A stretch of 64,000 nt of DNA. Source: Candidatus Melainabacteria bacterium (GTDB lineage: Bacteria; Cyanobacteriota; Vampirovibrionia; Obscuribacterales; Obscuribacteraceae). The notes beneath the pieces were generated by a model. That model saw only the letters and a list, made by a program, of their open reading frames with translations. It did no database searches and was not told the DNA's origin. A program made the position numbers and the translations under genes. The stretch is from assembly GCA_013288645.1 (NCBI GenBank), contig JABDBL010000001.1, positions 88,201-152,200 on the forward strand, in the 5' to 3' direction. Of this stretch, positions 27,535 to 35,521 are shown piece after piece. Every line of letters starts with the position of its first letter. The stretch's first letter is position 1.

Positions 27535-28257
27535 ATGCAATTTTTTACCCGCTTTGCAATATTGGCTGCCTTATTTTTTATGTGGGCACTGAATGCTAAC
27601 GCTGCTGTACCTGATTTAAATGGGGACGAGAGCTTGAAGGAAAAACTGACAAGTGATGGTAAAAAACAAGCAGAGCAAATTTACAAGTCTCTTTCAGATC
27701 TTAAGGACTATAAATATGAATCGATTCTATATATGTGTAAGCCAGAACCCCTAGAGTCTGGAGCAGGTATTTACTTTTTCAAAAGACCAAATTTAATTCG
27801 ATTGCAAATCAAATCGCATGGATTAAAAGACGGTACTGTTGTTGTACGGCAACCAGATGGACGGATTCGGGTGGCTGGTGGTCCCAAATTGCGCTTTTTG
27901 AAAATGAACGTTCAAGAAGACTCAAGAGTATTGCAAACGCCCAATGGCTATAATGTGGTTAAGTCGGACTTGGCCAGTTTATTTGCTACAGTGACAGCAG
28001 CGCTGGCAAATGGAAGTAAAGCTCAGACAACTGCAACGCCTATATCTCTAAATAGGTTCAAGCAGAATGTGACTGTTTTACAATTGGTAAAACCTGATGG
28101 TGGAACAGAATTAATTACTGACCGTATTTTTATAGATCCGCAAACCGATGCTCCGGTGGAATGGGATGTCTTCCGCAATGGAGACAGATATTCAATTACT
28201 GTATTTGAGAATTTCAACGCTAATATGGGACTACAAGATGATCAGTTTAAATTGTGA
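27535..28257 (+). CDS. LolA-like periplasmic lipoprotein-carrier-type protein
   Basis: 240 aa with signal peptide (FAILAALFFMWALNANA). The mature part looks like the LolA/LolB half-barrel: DYKYESILYM, GIYFFKRPNLIRLQIKS, DGTVVVRQPDGRIRVAGG and, near the end, RIFIDPQTDAPVEWDVF. These proteins bind lipid tails in the periplasm. It follows recR by five bases and overlaps the next secreted protein's upstream GTG, so the three are probably one operon. A LolA-type function is inferred from strand pattern only. Confidence 0.6.
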   Translation: MQFFTRFAILAALFFMWALNANAAVPDLNGDESLKEKLTSDGKKQAEQIYKSLSDLKDYKYESILYMCKPEPLESGAGIYFFKRPNLIRLQIKSHGLKDGTVVVRQPDGRIRVAGGPKLRFLKMNVQEDSRVLQTPNGYNVVKSDLASLFATVTAALANGSKAQTTATPISLNRFKQNVTVLQLVKPDGGTELITDRIFIDPQTDAPVEWDVFRNGDRYSITVFENFNANMGLQDDQFKL

Positions 28258-28265
28258 GAATAAAA

Positions 28266-28988
28266 ATGACTAACAAATTTGTATTATGCTTCACTAGTAT
28301 TGCTCTAATATTATTTGGACTAGTATTTCTGGGACAACAAGCTAGTTCAGCGATTGCTACTAATATGCCAAGCGATTTGCCAAAAGAAAGTAGCGACGGA
28401 ACTGGTTCTGCTAGCTCCGCTGGCTCCAGTTTAGACAAATCCAAGATCCTCACCCTAAATTTTTTAAGAGATACCGGATTGTCTCTTCAACAAATACAAC
28501 AGCAGTCAATCAATATTTATTTAGAGGTTACGCGTAAAGATGTTCAGCCTGAAGATAAGGCTATTCTTGCTTACCCCAAATCAATTTCAGATAAAGCACT
28601 TTTGAAGACTTCTTGTTATTTGCCGCCGCGGCCGGAACGGCTGTATGTTTTTGTGAGCACCATGGAACCAATTGTTCATATTTTTGCTGAGGACGTTAAT
28701 GATACCAAAGCTGGTGTAACAAGAGTGTTTGTACCCAAAGCAATCAAAGCAGAACTGTCACCATTGTGGCAAGACTGGGCTAATGGAATTCAAAACTTGA
28801 ATGAACACATAAGCGCAGTCTATCAATTAGCAAATGAAGAGAAACCCGACAATATTGCTATCGGCAAACATGCTGTGGCAATGTATAACATTGGCAATAA
28901 CTTAGAAAGTACGCTGGAAATGACTGTCGAAAAAATTCGAAAATCGGAGCGTCAAGGAATTCAGTCTGAGCCAGTAGGCATTCAGTAG
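28266..28988 (+). CDS. Secreted protein, unknown function
   Basis: About 240 aa with a signal peptide (FVLCFTSIALILFGLVFLG), a Ser/Gly-rich linker (residues about 35-55) and a globular helical domain containing YLEVTRKDVQPEDKAILAY and PPRPERLYVFVSTMEP. No catalytic motif. ATG 28266 is preferred over the GTG at 28254 that overlaps the previous stop. Probably envelope, co-transcribed with the LolA-like gene. Not recognised. Confidence 0.6.
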   Translation: MTNKFVLCFTSIALILFGLVFLGQQASSAIATNMPSDLPKESSDGTGSASSAGSSLDKSKILTLNFLRDTGLSLQQIQQQSINIYLEVTRKDVQPEDKAILAYPKSISDKALLKTSCYLPPRPERLYVFVSTMEPIVHIFAEDVNDTKAGVTRVFVPKAIKAELSPLWQDWANGIQNLNEHISAVYQLANEEKPDNIAIGKHAVAMYNIGNNLESTLEMTVEKIRKSERQGIQSEPVGIQ

Positions 28989-29180
28989 ATTAAACGCATT
29001 AATGCGACAGAGATTAGACCTGATAGTTTTGTAATTGTGTTTAGTAATGCGATCTCGCAGGAGAATTACCTTTATATATGATACGTAATAATTGGTAGCC
29101 AAAAATAAATATTGAGCAGGAAGAATTATATAGTTGCAAGATAAAATGATAATTGGTCTCTATTGATGTCTTGAATGACT

Positions 29181-29198
29181 TATGGCATAATTGCCATA
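29181..29198 (+). promoter_or_regulatory. Palindromic operator candidate at the tumE start
   Basis: Perfect 7-bp arms TATGGCA and TGCCATA with a 4-nt spacer run right up to the ATG at 29198. The downstream gene encodes a winged-helix antitoxin, which would be expected to autorepress here. Confidence 0.5.
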
Positions 29199-29488
29199 TG
29201 GACGCCGAATTACTTAGTTATTTCAAGCAGGATTTTAAGGATGGCACCGTTATTGAAGCAGTTGTATGGAAGGTGCCGAAAGATAAAGAGCGTTCTCACG
29301 GCTTTAAATATCGTCTTTATTTTGGCAAATTAGATGGTACATGTATTACTAGATATGATAATGAAAAAGGTAAGGGTGATCACCGTCATATTGGTAAGAG
29401 AGAAGAGGTTTATCAGTTTATTAGTCTGGAAAAATTGTTAAATGATTTCAAACAGGATGTGCGCAAGTATAGGAAACGAATGAAATGA
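29198..29488 (+). CDS. tumE: TumE-family toxin of a type II toxin-antitoxin pair
   Basis: 96 aa. The family pattern is clear: MDAELLSYFKQDFKDGTVIE, VWKVPK, then YRLYFGKLDGTCITRYDNE, GKGDHRHIG and the C-terminal EKLLNDFKQDVRKY. The conserved YDNExGKGDHRH block is the probable active site of this RNA-targeting family. ATG 29198 fits the family start; the frame is open further upstream (TTG 29153) without a ribosome site. The stop overlaps the antitoxin start (ATGA). Confidence 0.82.
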   Translation: MDAELLSYFKQDFKDGTVIEAVVWKVPKDKERSHGFKYRLYFGKLDGTCITRYDNEKGKGDHRHIGKREEVYQFISLEKLLNDFKQDVRKYRKRMK

Positions 29489-29883
29489 GTAAGACTAAGA
29501 CAAAAAATCAGAAGAAACAAAAGCAACTTTTAATAGGTATTAGAAGCGAAGATGATTTATTTGATGAACTTAGCACAGCATTTAGATTAGCTGAAGATGG
29601 GCTTTCAACTAAACCTTTGAATCATTTGTATTTTGAAAGTGCCAGTCATATGTGGAAGAAGCTTACTCCATGTCGAATGGAACTTATTTATGCTTTACGT
29701 AAGCATGGTGCTATGAGTATAAGAAAATTGGCAGCTTTGTTGCAGCGCGATTATAAAAGTATTCATAGAGATATACAAATACTCTTGCCTATTGATTTAG
29801 TACAGAAGACTGAGGATGGTCTTATTGTTGTTCCCTGGGATGCGATTCTAATTGATTTGCATGTGACTGGCGTGGCTGCATAA
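29485..29883 (+). CDS. tumA: TumA-like winged-helix antitoxin
   Basis: 132 aa. A basic N-terminus is followed by a helix-turn-helix of the MarR/ArsR-like winged type (MELIYALRKHGAMSIRKLA, LLQRDYKSIHRDIQILLPI) and a wing (VQKTEDGLIVVPWDAI). This is the usual DNA-binding antitoxin partner of TumE, and the 4-nt ATGA overlap shows translational coupling. It should repress the palindrome at 29181 and neutralise the toxin. Confidence 0.8.
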   Translation: MSKTKTKNQKKQKQLLIGIRSEDDLFDELSTAFRLAEDGLSTKPLNHLYFESASHMWKKLTPCRMELIYALRKHGAMSIRKLAALLQRDYKSIHRDIQILLPIDLVQKTEDGLIVVPWDAILIDLHVTGVAA

Positions 29884-29924
29884 TATTTTTAGAGATCACT
29901 GAATTTGTGACTTCTCATAACAAT

Positions 29925-30878
29925 TTAATCAATCTTTGGTCTATTTTGAAAAAGTAACAGCTGTTCTTTGCGAGCGTGGAGCAGTTTATTTAGATCATCT
30001 TTTTGTGGGACAAATCCTGTAGGTAATACAAACCAGCCTAAGTCAGAGCGGATGAGGAAAAGATTTGGATGTAAATTCTTTATACTCTTTATTTGTTCCC
30101 ACTTAAGACTTTGCGTGCGAGAACCTAATCGCAAAAATAAATCTGTATTGCTAACCCGTATAAGCGAAGGTGATTTATATACTTGCACCCACATTAGCCA
30201 GGGCACAATGAGAAAAAGAACCAAGATAGGTAAATCCCAGAGATGTAAATTCCCGAGAGTTTTCCCTGCTATGTAAGACTGTCCCATAGTGTACAGAGAA
30301 CATATTAAGGCGATAATTACAGCTATTCCGGCGTCCTTTGCGCCATCGAACACATATTGTGAGATTCTATGCGACCAATCATAGCTTGCAATAGGTACAG
30401 AAATATGATTTTGAATAGAATCAATGAAGCCTGAATTGTTCAGTAAGCTGCCAGCAAGGAAAAATTCATCATTTTTGGTAAGTAAAAGATATTCGCCATC
30501 TTGAATAGGAAAAAAATCTACAATGTCTTTCCAATTGATTTTTTTATGAAAAAATAATGAACGGACTTCCATCCCAGTATCGGATTTAGTAATTTCACAA
30601 ATATACCTCAGCTGGTGGTTAATGCTATCAAGTAAAAGCAAGAGCACAATAAGATAAACAATAGCAAAAATGGGTAGCATGATCAGGGCACGACTACTGT
30701 CTATGTACCATGCAATGATTAATAATGCAGGAGAACTAATTAGAAACACAATAGATGTTTTTGCCGGAGGAGTTAATAGTCTTTGCCACCAATCTTTTAG
30801 TTGCTGCCCTTCCAGTTTATAAAAATCGTTGTCGGAACATGCGGACAGATTGTTTTGATCGTTGTTGTTGTTCGGCAT
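29925..30878 (-). CDS. Integral membrane protein with PH-like domains
   Basis: 317 aa. Two hydrophobic hairpins (residues about 40-85 and 180-235) each precede a soluble beta-rich segment (MEVRSLFFHKKINWKDIVDF and LFLRLGSRTQSLKWEQIKSI). The strand pattern with a final W-x-x-I resembles bacterial PH-like (bPH) domains duplicated in one chain. Convergent with tumA, and 15 bp downstream of the dxs gene on the same strand upstream side. Function not known. Confidence 0.6.
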   Translation of the reverse strand: MPNNNNDQNNLSACSDNDFYKLEGQQLKDWWQRLLTPPAKTSIVFLISSPALLIIAWYIDSSRALIMLPIFAIVYLIVLLLLLDSINHQLRYICEITKSDTGMEVRSLFFHKKINWKDIVDFFPIQDGEYLLLTKNDEFFLAGSLLNNSGFIDSIQNHISVPIASYDWSHRISQYVFDGAKDAGIAVIIALICSLYTMGQSYIAGKTLGNLHLWDLPILVLFLIVPWLMWVQVYKSPSLIRVSNTDLFLRLGSRTQSLKWEQIKSIKNLHPNLFLIRSDLGWFVLPTGFVPQKDDLNKLLHARKEQLLLFQNRPKID

Positions 30879-30893
30879 GCTTTTGATATTGGT

Positions 30894-32906
30894 TTAAGCG
30901 GTTATAGTGTTAATAAAATTAGCTATTGATTGAGGGTCTAGGCCCTGGTTTTGCAATAAAATATTTCTGGCGCCGTGTTCGACGAATTGATCTTGTACGC
31001 CTAAGCAGAAAATTTCTGGTTGTTTTTGCTTGGGATCTTTCAATTTTTTGTTGGATGCCCACTCCAGTATTGCCGTACCGAAGCCGCCTGTTAAGCAAGC
31101 TTCTTCCAGCGTGATCATCTTTTTTGTGGACTTAAATAAGACATTGAGCATGAACTCGTCCAAGGGTTTGCTGCTGCGAGCATTAATGAGTATGGGTAAA
31201 GACGGTTCAGATCCATTTGATTTATTGCTGATCAGTTTTAAAGCCTGTATCCCGGTATCGACCATCGAGCCGTAAGCGAGAATAGCTAAATCACCGGATT
31301 TACTAGAGTAATCAGTTTCTATTATTTCCCAGTTAGCGTAGTCTATTTCGGTAAATTTATTGTTTTGCATATTTTCGGCAGCAATAGCTTGCGAGCGCGG
31401 GAAGCGGATAGCTACTGGCCCATCTGCGTTTTTGAGAGCGGAGAAAAGCATATTGCGCAATTCAATGGCGTCTTTAGGAGCTAGTACTTTGAAGTTGGGG
31501 ATACTGCGCAAATAAGCAATATCAAAAACACCTTGGTGTGTTTCTCCGTCTTCAACCAAACCGGCTCTATCAATGCCAAAAATAACTGGTAATTTTAAAA
31601 TGGCAACATCATGAATTACCTGATCCATGGCTCGTTGTAAAAACGTAGAGTAAATTGAAACGACTGGTTTTAGCCCTGCTTTAGCCATACCAGCAGCCAT
31701 TGTGACAGCATGCTGTTCGCAAATGGCTACATCAAAGAAGCGTTCTGGATAAGCTTTACCGAATTTCACTACCCCACTGCCTTCGGCTGTTGCTGGTGTA
31801 ATGACCACCATATTTTGTTCTATGGGAGCTAATTCGATTAACGCCTGCGAAAATACTTCTGAATAAGTTTTGCCTTTTGTTTTTACCGGTTGTGCTTTGT
31901 AAGGAACAGGCTCATTGTTTTTAGCAGAGGGTTCAGCTAAAGCGGGCTCTAAGCTGTGGGCACTGACGCCATGATATTTAATTGCATTTTGTTCAGCAGG
32001 AGCATACCCTTTTCCTTTTTGTGTGATTATATGCACTAATTGAGGTGTATTTTTATCTTTAACTTCATTGAGGGCAGCAATAACAGCTTGGATATTATGT
32101 CCATCAATCGGACCACTATAATCAACACCAAGTTTTTCGAAGACAATACCAGGTGTTTCAATTTTAGCTTTAGCTTCTTTTTTAACCAGCTCGATCATTG
32201 TTCTTAAGTCAGTATCCAGGGGAGCTTGATCTAGCTTATCCTCTATTTGATGGATTTTTTCTTTAATATCGCGATAAAAATAAGTTTCCTTGATGCGCTT
32301 CATGTACTGGGAGAAACCGCCTACGTTTTCACTAATAGACATTTCGTTGTCATTAAGGATTATAAGGACGTCTTTACCCAGATGTCCTAGGTGATTTATC
32401 GCCTCTAAAGCCATGCCGCCTGTTAAACCGCCGTCACCAATTAAAGCAATCACTTTATGTTTTTGACTCAATAAGTCTCTGGCAATGGCCATGCCCACTG
32501 CCAAAGAAACAGAAGTTGAACTATGACCAGCCAAGAACGCATCATGTTCGCTTTCTAGAGGATTTATAAAGCCGCTCAGTCCTTTGTATTGTCTAAGGGT
32601 ATCAAATTGATCACGTCTACTTGTAAGCATTTTGTGTACATAGCATTGATGTCCAACATCAAATAAAATTTTGTCCGTAGGCGAGTTGAATACATAATGC
32701 AAAGCCAAAGTTATTTCAACAATGCCTAAATTAGAAGCCAGGTGTCCACCTGTTTTATTGAGATTGCAAACAATTTCTTCTCTTATTTCTTTCGCTAAGG
32801 CAGTTAATTCGTCCACAGAAAGAATTTTCACATCTTTGGACGAAGTGATTTTGTTTAATAATGAATTAACCAGAACAGAATTTACGTGATTGGCTAAAGC
32901 AAACAT
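30894..32906 (-). CDS. dxs: 1-deoxy-D-xylulose-5-phosphate synthase
   Basis: 670 aa, slightly longer than usual. It condenses pyruvate and glyceraldehyde 3-phosphate, the first step of the MEP isoprenoid pathway, with thiamine diphosphate. Visible motifs: GGHLASNLGIVEITLALHYV, AFLAGHSSTSVSLAVGMA, ThDP-Mg site GDGGLTGGMALEAI ... LNDNEMSISENVGG, catalytic Glu in AICEQHAVTMAAGMAKAG near 400, and the transketolase C-terminal domain with IRFPRSQ. Reading frame intact from ATG 32906. The extra length is in a linker near residues 310-345. Confidence 0.96.
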   Translation of the reverse strand: MFALANHVNSVLVNSLLNKITSSKDVKILSVDELTALAKEIREEIVCNLNKTGGHLASNLGIVEITLALHYVFNSPTDKILFDVGHQCYVHKMLTSRRDQFDTLRQYKGLSGFINPLESEHDAFLAGHSSTSVSLAVGMAIARDLLSQKHKVIALIGDGGLTGGMALEAINHLGHLGKDVLIILNDNEMSISENVGGFSQYMKRIKETYFYRDIKEKIHQIEDKLDQAPLDTDLRTMIELVKKEAKAKIETPGIVFEKLGVDYSGPIDGHNIQAVIAALNEVKDKNTPQLVHIITQKGKGYAPAEQNAIKYHGVSAHSLEPALAEPSAKNNEPVPYKAQPVKTKGKTYSEVFSQALIELAPIEQNMVVITPATAEGSGVVKFGKAYPERFFDVAICEQHAVTMAAGMAKAGLKPVVSIYSTFLQRAMDQVIHDVAILKLPVIFGIDRAGLVEDGETHQGVFDIAYLRSIPNFKVLAPKDAIELRNMLFSALKNADGPVAIRFPRSQAIAAENMQNNKFTEIDYANWEIIETDYSSKSGDLAILAYGSMVDTGIQALKLISNKSNGSEPSLPILINARSSKPLDEFMLNVLFKSTKKMITLEEACLTGGFGTAILEWASNKKLKDPKQKQPEIFCLGVQDQFVEHGARNILLQNQGLDPQSIANFINTITA

Positions 32907-33143
32907 TGTTTAAATGCCCAGACGAATTTATACTGAAAGAAGTGAGGACCCTTTTATGATAATGTTCCTTGATCAGCTTAATACATTCGGTACTTAAATA
33001 ATTGATTCGTGAATCTAGATATAAAATCTATAGAAAACTATTAGATGTTAAAACGCTAAATATACGGTTCAATACTGACAATTAAGCGGCAATATTAAAT
33101 ATTGGTCATGTAATTCCAGTCACTGTTTCTCTTTCGAGAATAA

Positions 33144-35063
33144 ATGCTTAGTCAATATCAACCACTATTTCTTAAATACCGACCGCAAGCCATATCAGAA
33201 CTTGTGGGACAGCAGCATATTACTGTTACGCTCACCAATGCTATTAAATATAATAGAATTTCTCATGCTTACCTTTTTACAGGTCCTCGCGGAACAGGCA
33301 AAACCTCGGCTGCCCGCATTTTTGCTAAGTCTCTAAACTGTGAATTAGGGCCTATTGCTGAACCATGTCAGAAATGTACCAGCTGTATCGAAATCAAACA
33401 AGGAATCTCTCCTTCAGTATTTGAAATTGATGCGGCTTCTAATAATAGTGTGGATGATGCTCGTTTGTTAATTGAGAGAGCACCGCTGTCTGCTTGTGGT
33501 GGCAGATTTAAACTATATATTATTGATGAATGTCACATGCTCACAAAAGAAGCCTTCAATGCCTTGCTAAAAACAATTGAAGAGCCTCCGGCTAACGTTA
33601 TATTCATTCTTGCTACTACTGAAGAACATAAAGTTTTACCGACTATAGTCAGTCGCTGTCAGAAACTTATTTTTCGTCTAATTAATGAACAAGCAATGCT
33701 TGCACATTTAGAGTCTATTTCAGCAAAAGAGAATATTTTTATTGAAAAAGAAGCGTTAAGCGCTTTAGTCACACGGGCTAACGGTGGGCTTAGAGACGCT
33801 GTAAGTTTGTTGGATCAAATTAGCTTGTTGGGTGGTAATGGGCAGGCTATTTCAACTCATGATGTATTATTGCTTACCGGTGCATTGCCTGAAGACATTT
33901 TAAATCTCATGTGTGCTCATATCTTTAAAGGAGAGGGAAAAGAAGTCCTTTCTTTACTGCAAGAGCTTTTTGCTTCCGGACGCGAAGCACATTTAATAGC
34001 TTCCGAACTGGCCAAACACATGCTCAATATTGTAAAGGCATCTTATGGAGAAAAGCAATCTGGTCAATGCCATTTTCTTGTCGATTTAGCCAAACTTGTG
34101 GATCAAAACGAATTAATACAAATGATTGAAGAAGTTGATCGTTTGGAAATTTCTTGTCGTCGATCAAGTCAACCAATAATGAATCTCGAAATTGGACTAC
34201 TCTCTTTATGCCAACGTTTAGACATTGCTCAATGGAAAAATGTTGAGTCACGTTTGCAAAAGCTAGAAAATGCTCTTAGATTAAATGGTGGTAGTGCGGG
34301 TATTGTAGAACAAAATCTGATTAAACAGGACAAGCCGATCAATACGAAATTGTCTGACGATGTACCAGTATTGTTGAGCCCCGAAGCCAAGAATTTGCTC
34401 GATAATTCAGTGAACAAGATAATAAAAGAAAGTATTGAGTCGGTTGGTAAAGTCGAAGAAAATATTTCAGCTGGTCTGGACAAGCTCCATGTAAATGTTT
34501 CTTCTGAAGAAGAGAAGCCTACGCAAATAGATTTCATTGAGTCTGCAGGGGTAAAAGAGATAGCTTTTGTTAAAGAACCAGATAAGAATAATATAGATAT
34601 TGCATGGCAAAATATTCTTGCTGAGTTACAACGTCGTCATTTGCCGACTTTTTCTCTGGTTTCAACACATGCTTTTCCAATTGAAATAACCGATACTGTT
34701 TTGACTATTGGTGTTTTTGTGGAAAACTTTCAAAAAATGATTGAAAACAAAGTTGAATATATAAAAGGGGCCGCTTTCGCTTGTGATTTTGATAAAGACT
34801 TAAAAGTAATGATTAAGGTGCAAGCTGATGGTCAAATAGCATCTGCTGGCCAAAAAAAAAACCAAATAAATGACTCTGGCCTAGGCACAGGAGCAGCTTT
34901 CGAAATGGCCTCGGTGCCACTCAATATGAGTGATCAAGGACCAGCTCTGGCTAAAGCTGCCGATTTGAGAACAAATGACGAAAAACAAGAACAAGCGGCA
35001 GCAAAAGAAGCTTATCGTTTGTTTGAAGGTCCTGGTTCGCGTTACATTGCGCCTAGCCAGTAA
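33144..35063 (+). CDS. dnaX: DNA polymerase III clamp-loader subunit gamma/tau
   Basis: 639 aa. Walker A GPRGTGKTSAARIF at about 47-60, four-Cys zinc element ending CQKCTSC, Walker B IIDECHMLTKEAFNALLKTIEEPP, sensor 1 FILATTEEHKVLPTIVSRCQ and the GGLRDAVSLLDQ collar region define the ATPase of the clamp loader. The C-terminal part (residues about 380-639) is poorly conserved, as expected for tau-specific domains. A run of ten A's at 34852-34861 (codons 570-573) offers a slippage site; both alternative frames stop within a few codons, giving a form of about 575 aa. The 3' end overlaps the convergent acylphosphatase gene by 11 bp. Confidence 0.95.
   Translation: MLSQYQPLFLKYRPQAISELVGQQHITVTLTNAIKYNRISHAYLFTGPRGTGKTSAARIFAKSLNCELGPIAEPCQKCTSCIEIKQGISPSVFEIDAASNNSVDDARLLIERAPLSACGGRFKLYIIDECHMLTKEAFNALLKTIEEPPANVIFILATTEEHKVLPTIVSRCQKLIFRLINEQAMLAHLESISAKENIFIEKEALSALVTRANGGLRDAVSLLDQISLLGGNGQAISTHDVLLLTGALPEDILNLMCAHIFKGEGKEVLSLLQELFASGREAHLIASELAKHMLNIVKASYGEKQSGQCHFLVDLAKLVDQNELIQMIEEVDRLEISCRRSSQPIMNLEIGLLSLCQRLDIAQWKNVESRLQKLENALRLNGGSAGIVEQNLIKQDKPINTKLSDDVPVLLSPEAKNLLDNSVNKIIKESIESVGKVEENISAGLDKLHVNVSSEEEKPTQIDFIESAGVKEIAFVKEPDKNNIDIAWQNILAELQRRHLPTFSLVSTHAFPIEITDTVLTIGVFVENFQKMIENKVEYIKGAAFACDFDKDLKVMIKVQADGQIASAGQKKNQINDSGLGTGAAFEMASVPLNMSDQGPALAKAADLRTNDEKQEQAAAKEAYRLFEGPGSRYIAPSQ
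34852..34861 (+). other. A10 homopolymer in dnaX, candidate slippage site
   Basis: The codons are CAA AAA AAA AAC. With one A inserted the frame reaches TGA at 34871-34873; with one A lost it reaches TAA at 34867-34869. Such A-runs in dnaX of other bacteria (Thermus, Synechocystis) are known to produce a short gamma form by transcriptional slippage; use here is inferred. Confidence 0.55.
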
Positions 35064-35343
35064 TTTCGAATTCTTGAGCTAGGGGCATTATAAAGCCGTC
35101 TTCTTTATTCTCAAGCCATTCAACAATAGTATTTGTTACCTGTGCCCGCGCTGGTCCTGTTTTACACCAAGCAATATATTCTAGAAGCGAGCTTTCTACG
35201 CCCATGGCTTCAGATAAAACATTGCCGTCGGGCAAATTTTTTATCCAGCCTCCTAATTTAAGAGTTTTTGCTTGTTGGCGTGCACTTTGGCGAAAGAAAA
35301 CGCCCTGCACTTTGCCTGTTATTAGGATGCGCACTTTTGCCAT
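35053..35343 (-). CDS. acyP: Acylphosphatase
   Basis: 96 aa, normal size. The phosphate-binding loop GKVQGVFFRQSARQQAKTL with its Arg and the LGGWIKNLPDGNV segment with its Asn give the two catalytic residues. It hydrolyses acyl phosphates such as carbamoyl or acetyl phosphate in the cytoplasm. The C-terminal region deviates (FIMPLAQEFEITG) but the fold is complete. Convergent and overlapping the last 11 bases of dnaX. Confidence 0.9.
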   Translation of the reverse strand: MAKVRILITGKVQGVFFRQSARQQAKTLKLGGWIKNLPDGNVLSEAMGVESSLLEYIAWCKTGPARAQVTNTIVEWLENKEDGFIMPLAQEFEITG

Positions 35344-35521
35344 TTCAATCTTTATTTTTCTGCTGCAATTTCATTTTTTAACTATTTATTGATTGCATAT
35401 CCGAAATTTTATATCAAGGTGGTGTTTTGGTCATAGTCACTACTTAACGTTAATCACTAATAAGGGCTAGAATATAGAAACTGACTGTTTGGTAAGTGCG
35501 GAACGGGCGGGATTTAGGCTA

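Noticed and set aside
29153..29197. Longer N-terminus for the TumE toxin from TTG 29153
   Set aside because: The family begins at the ATG 29198 position and the extra region carries the operator palindrome.
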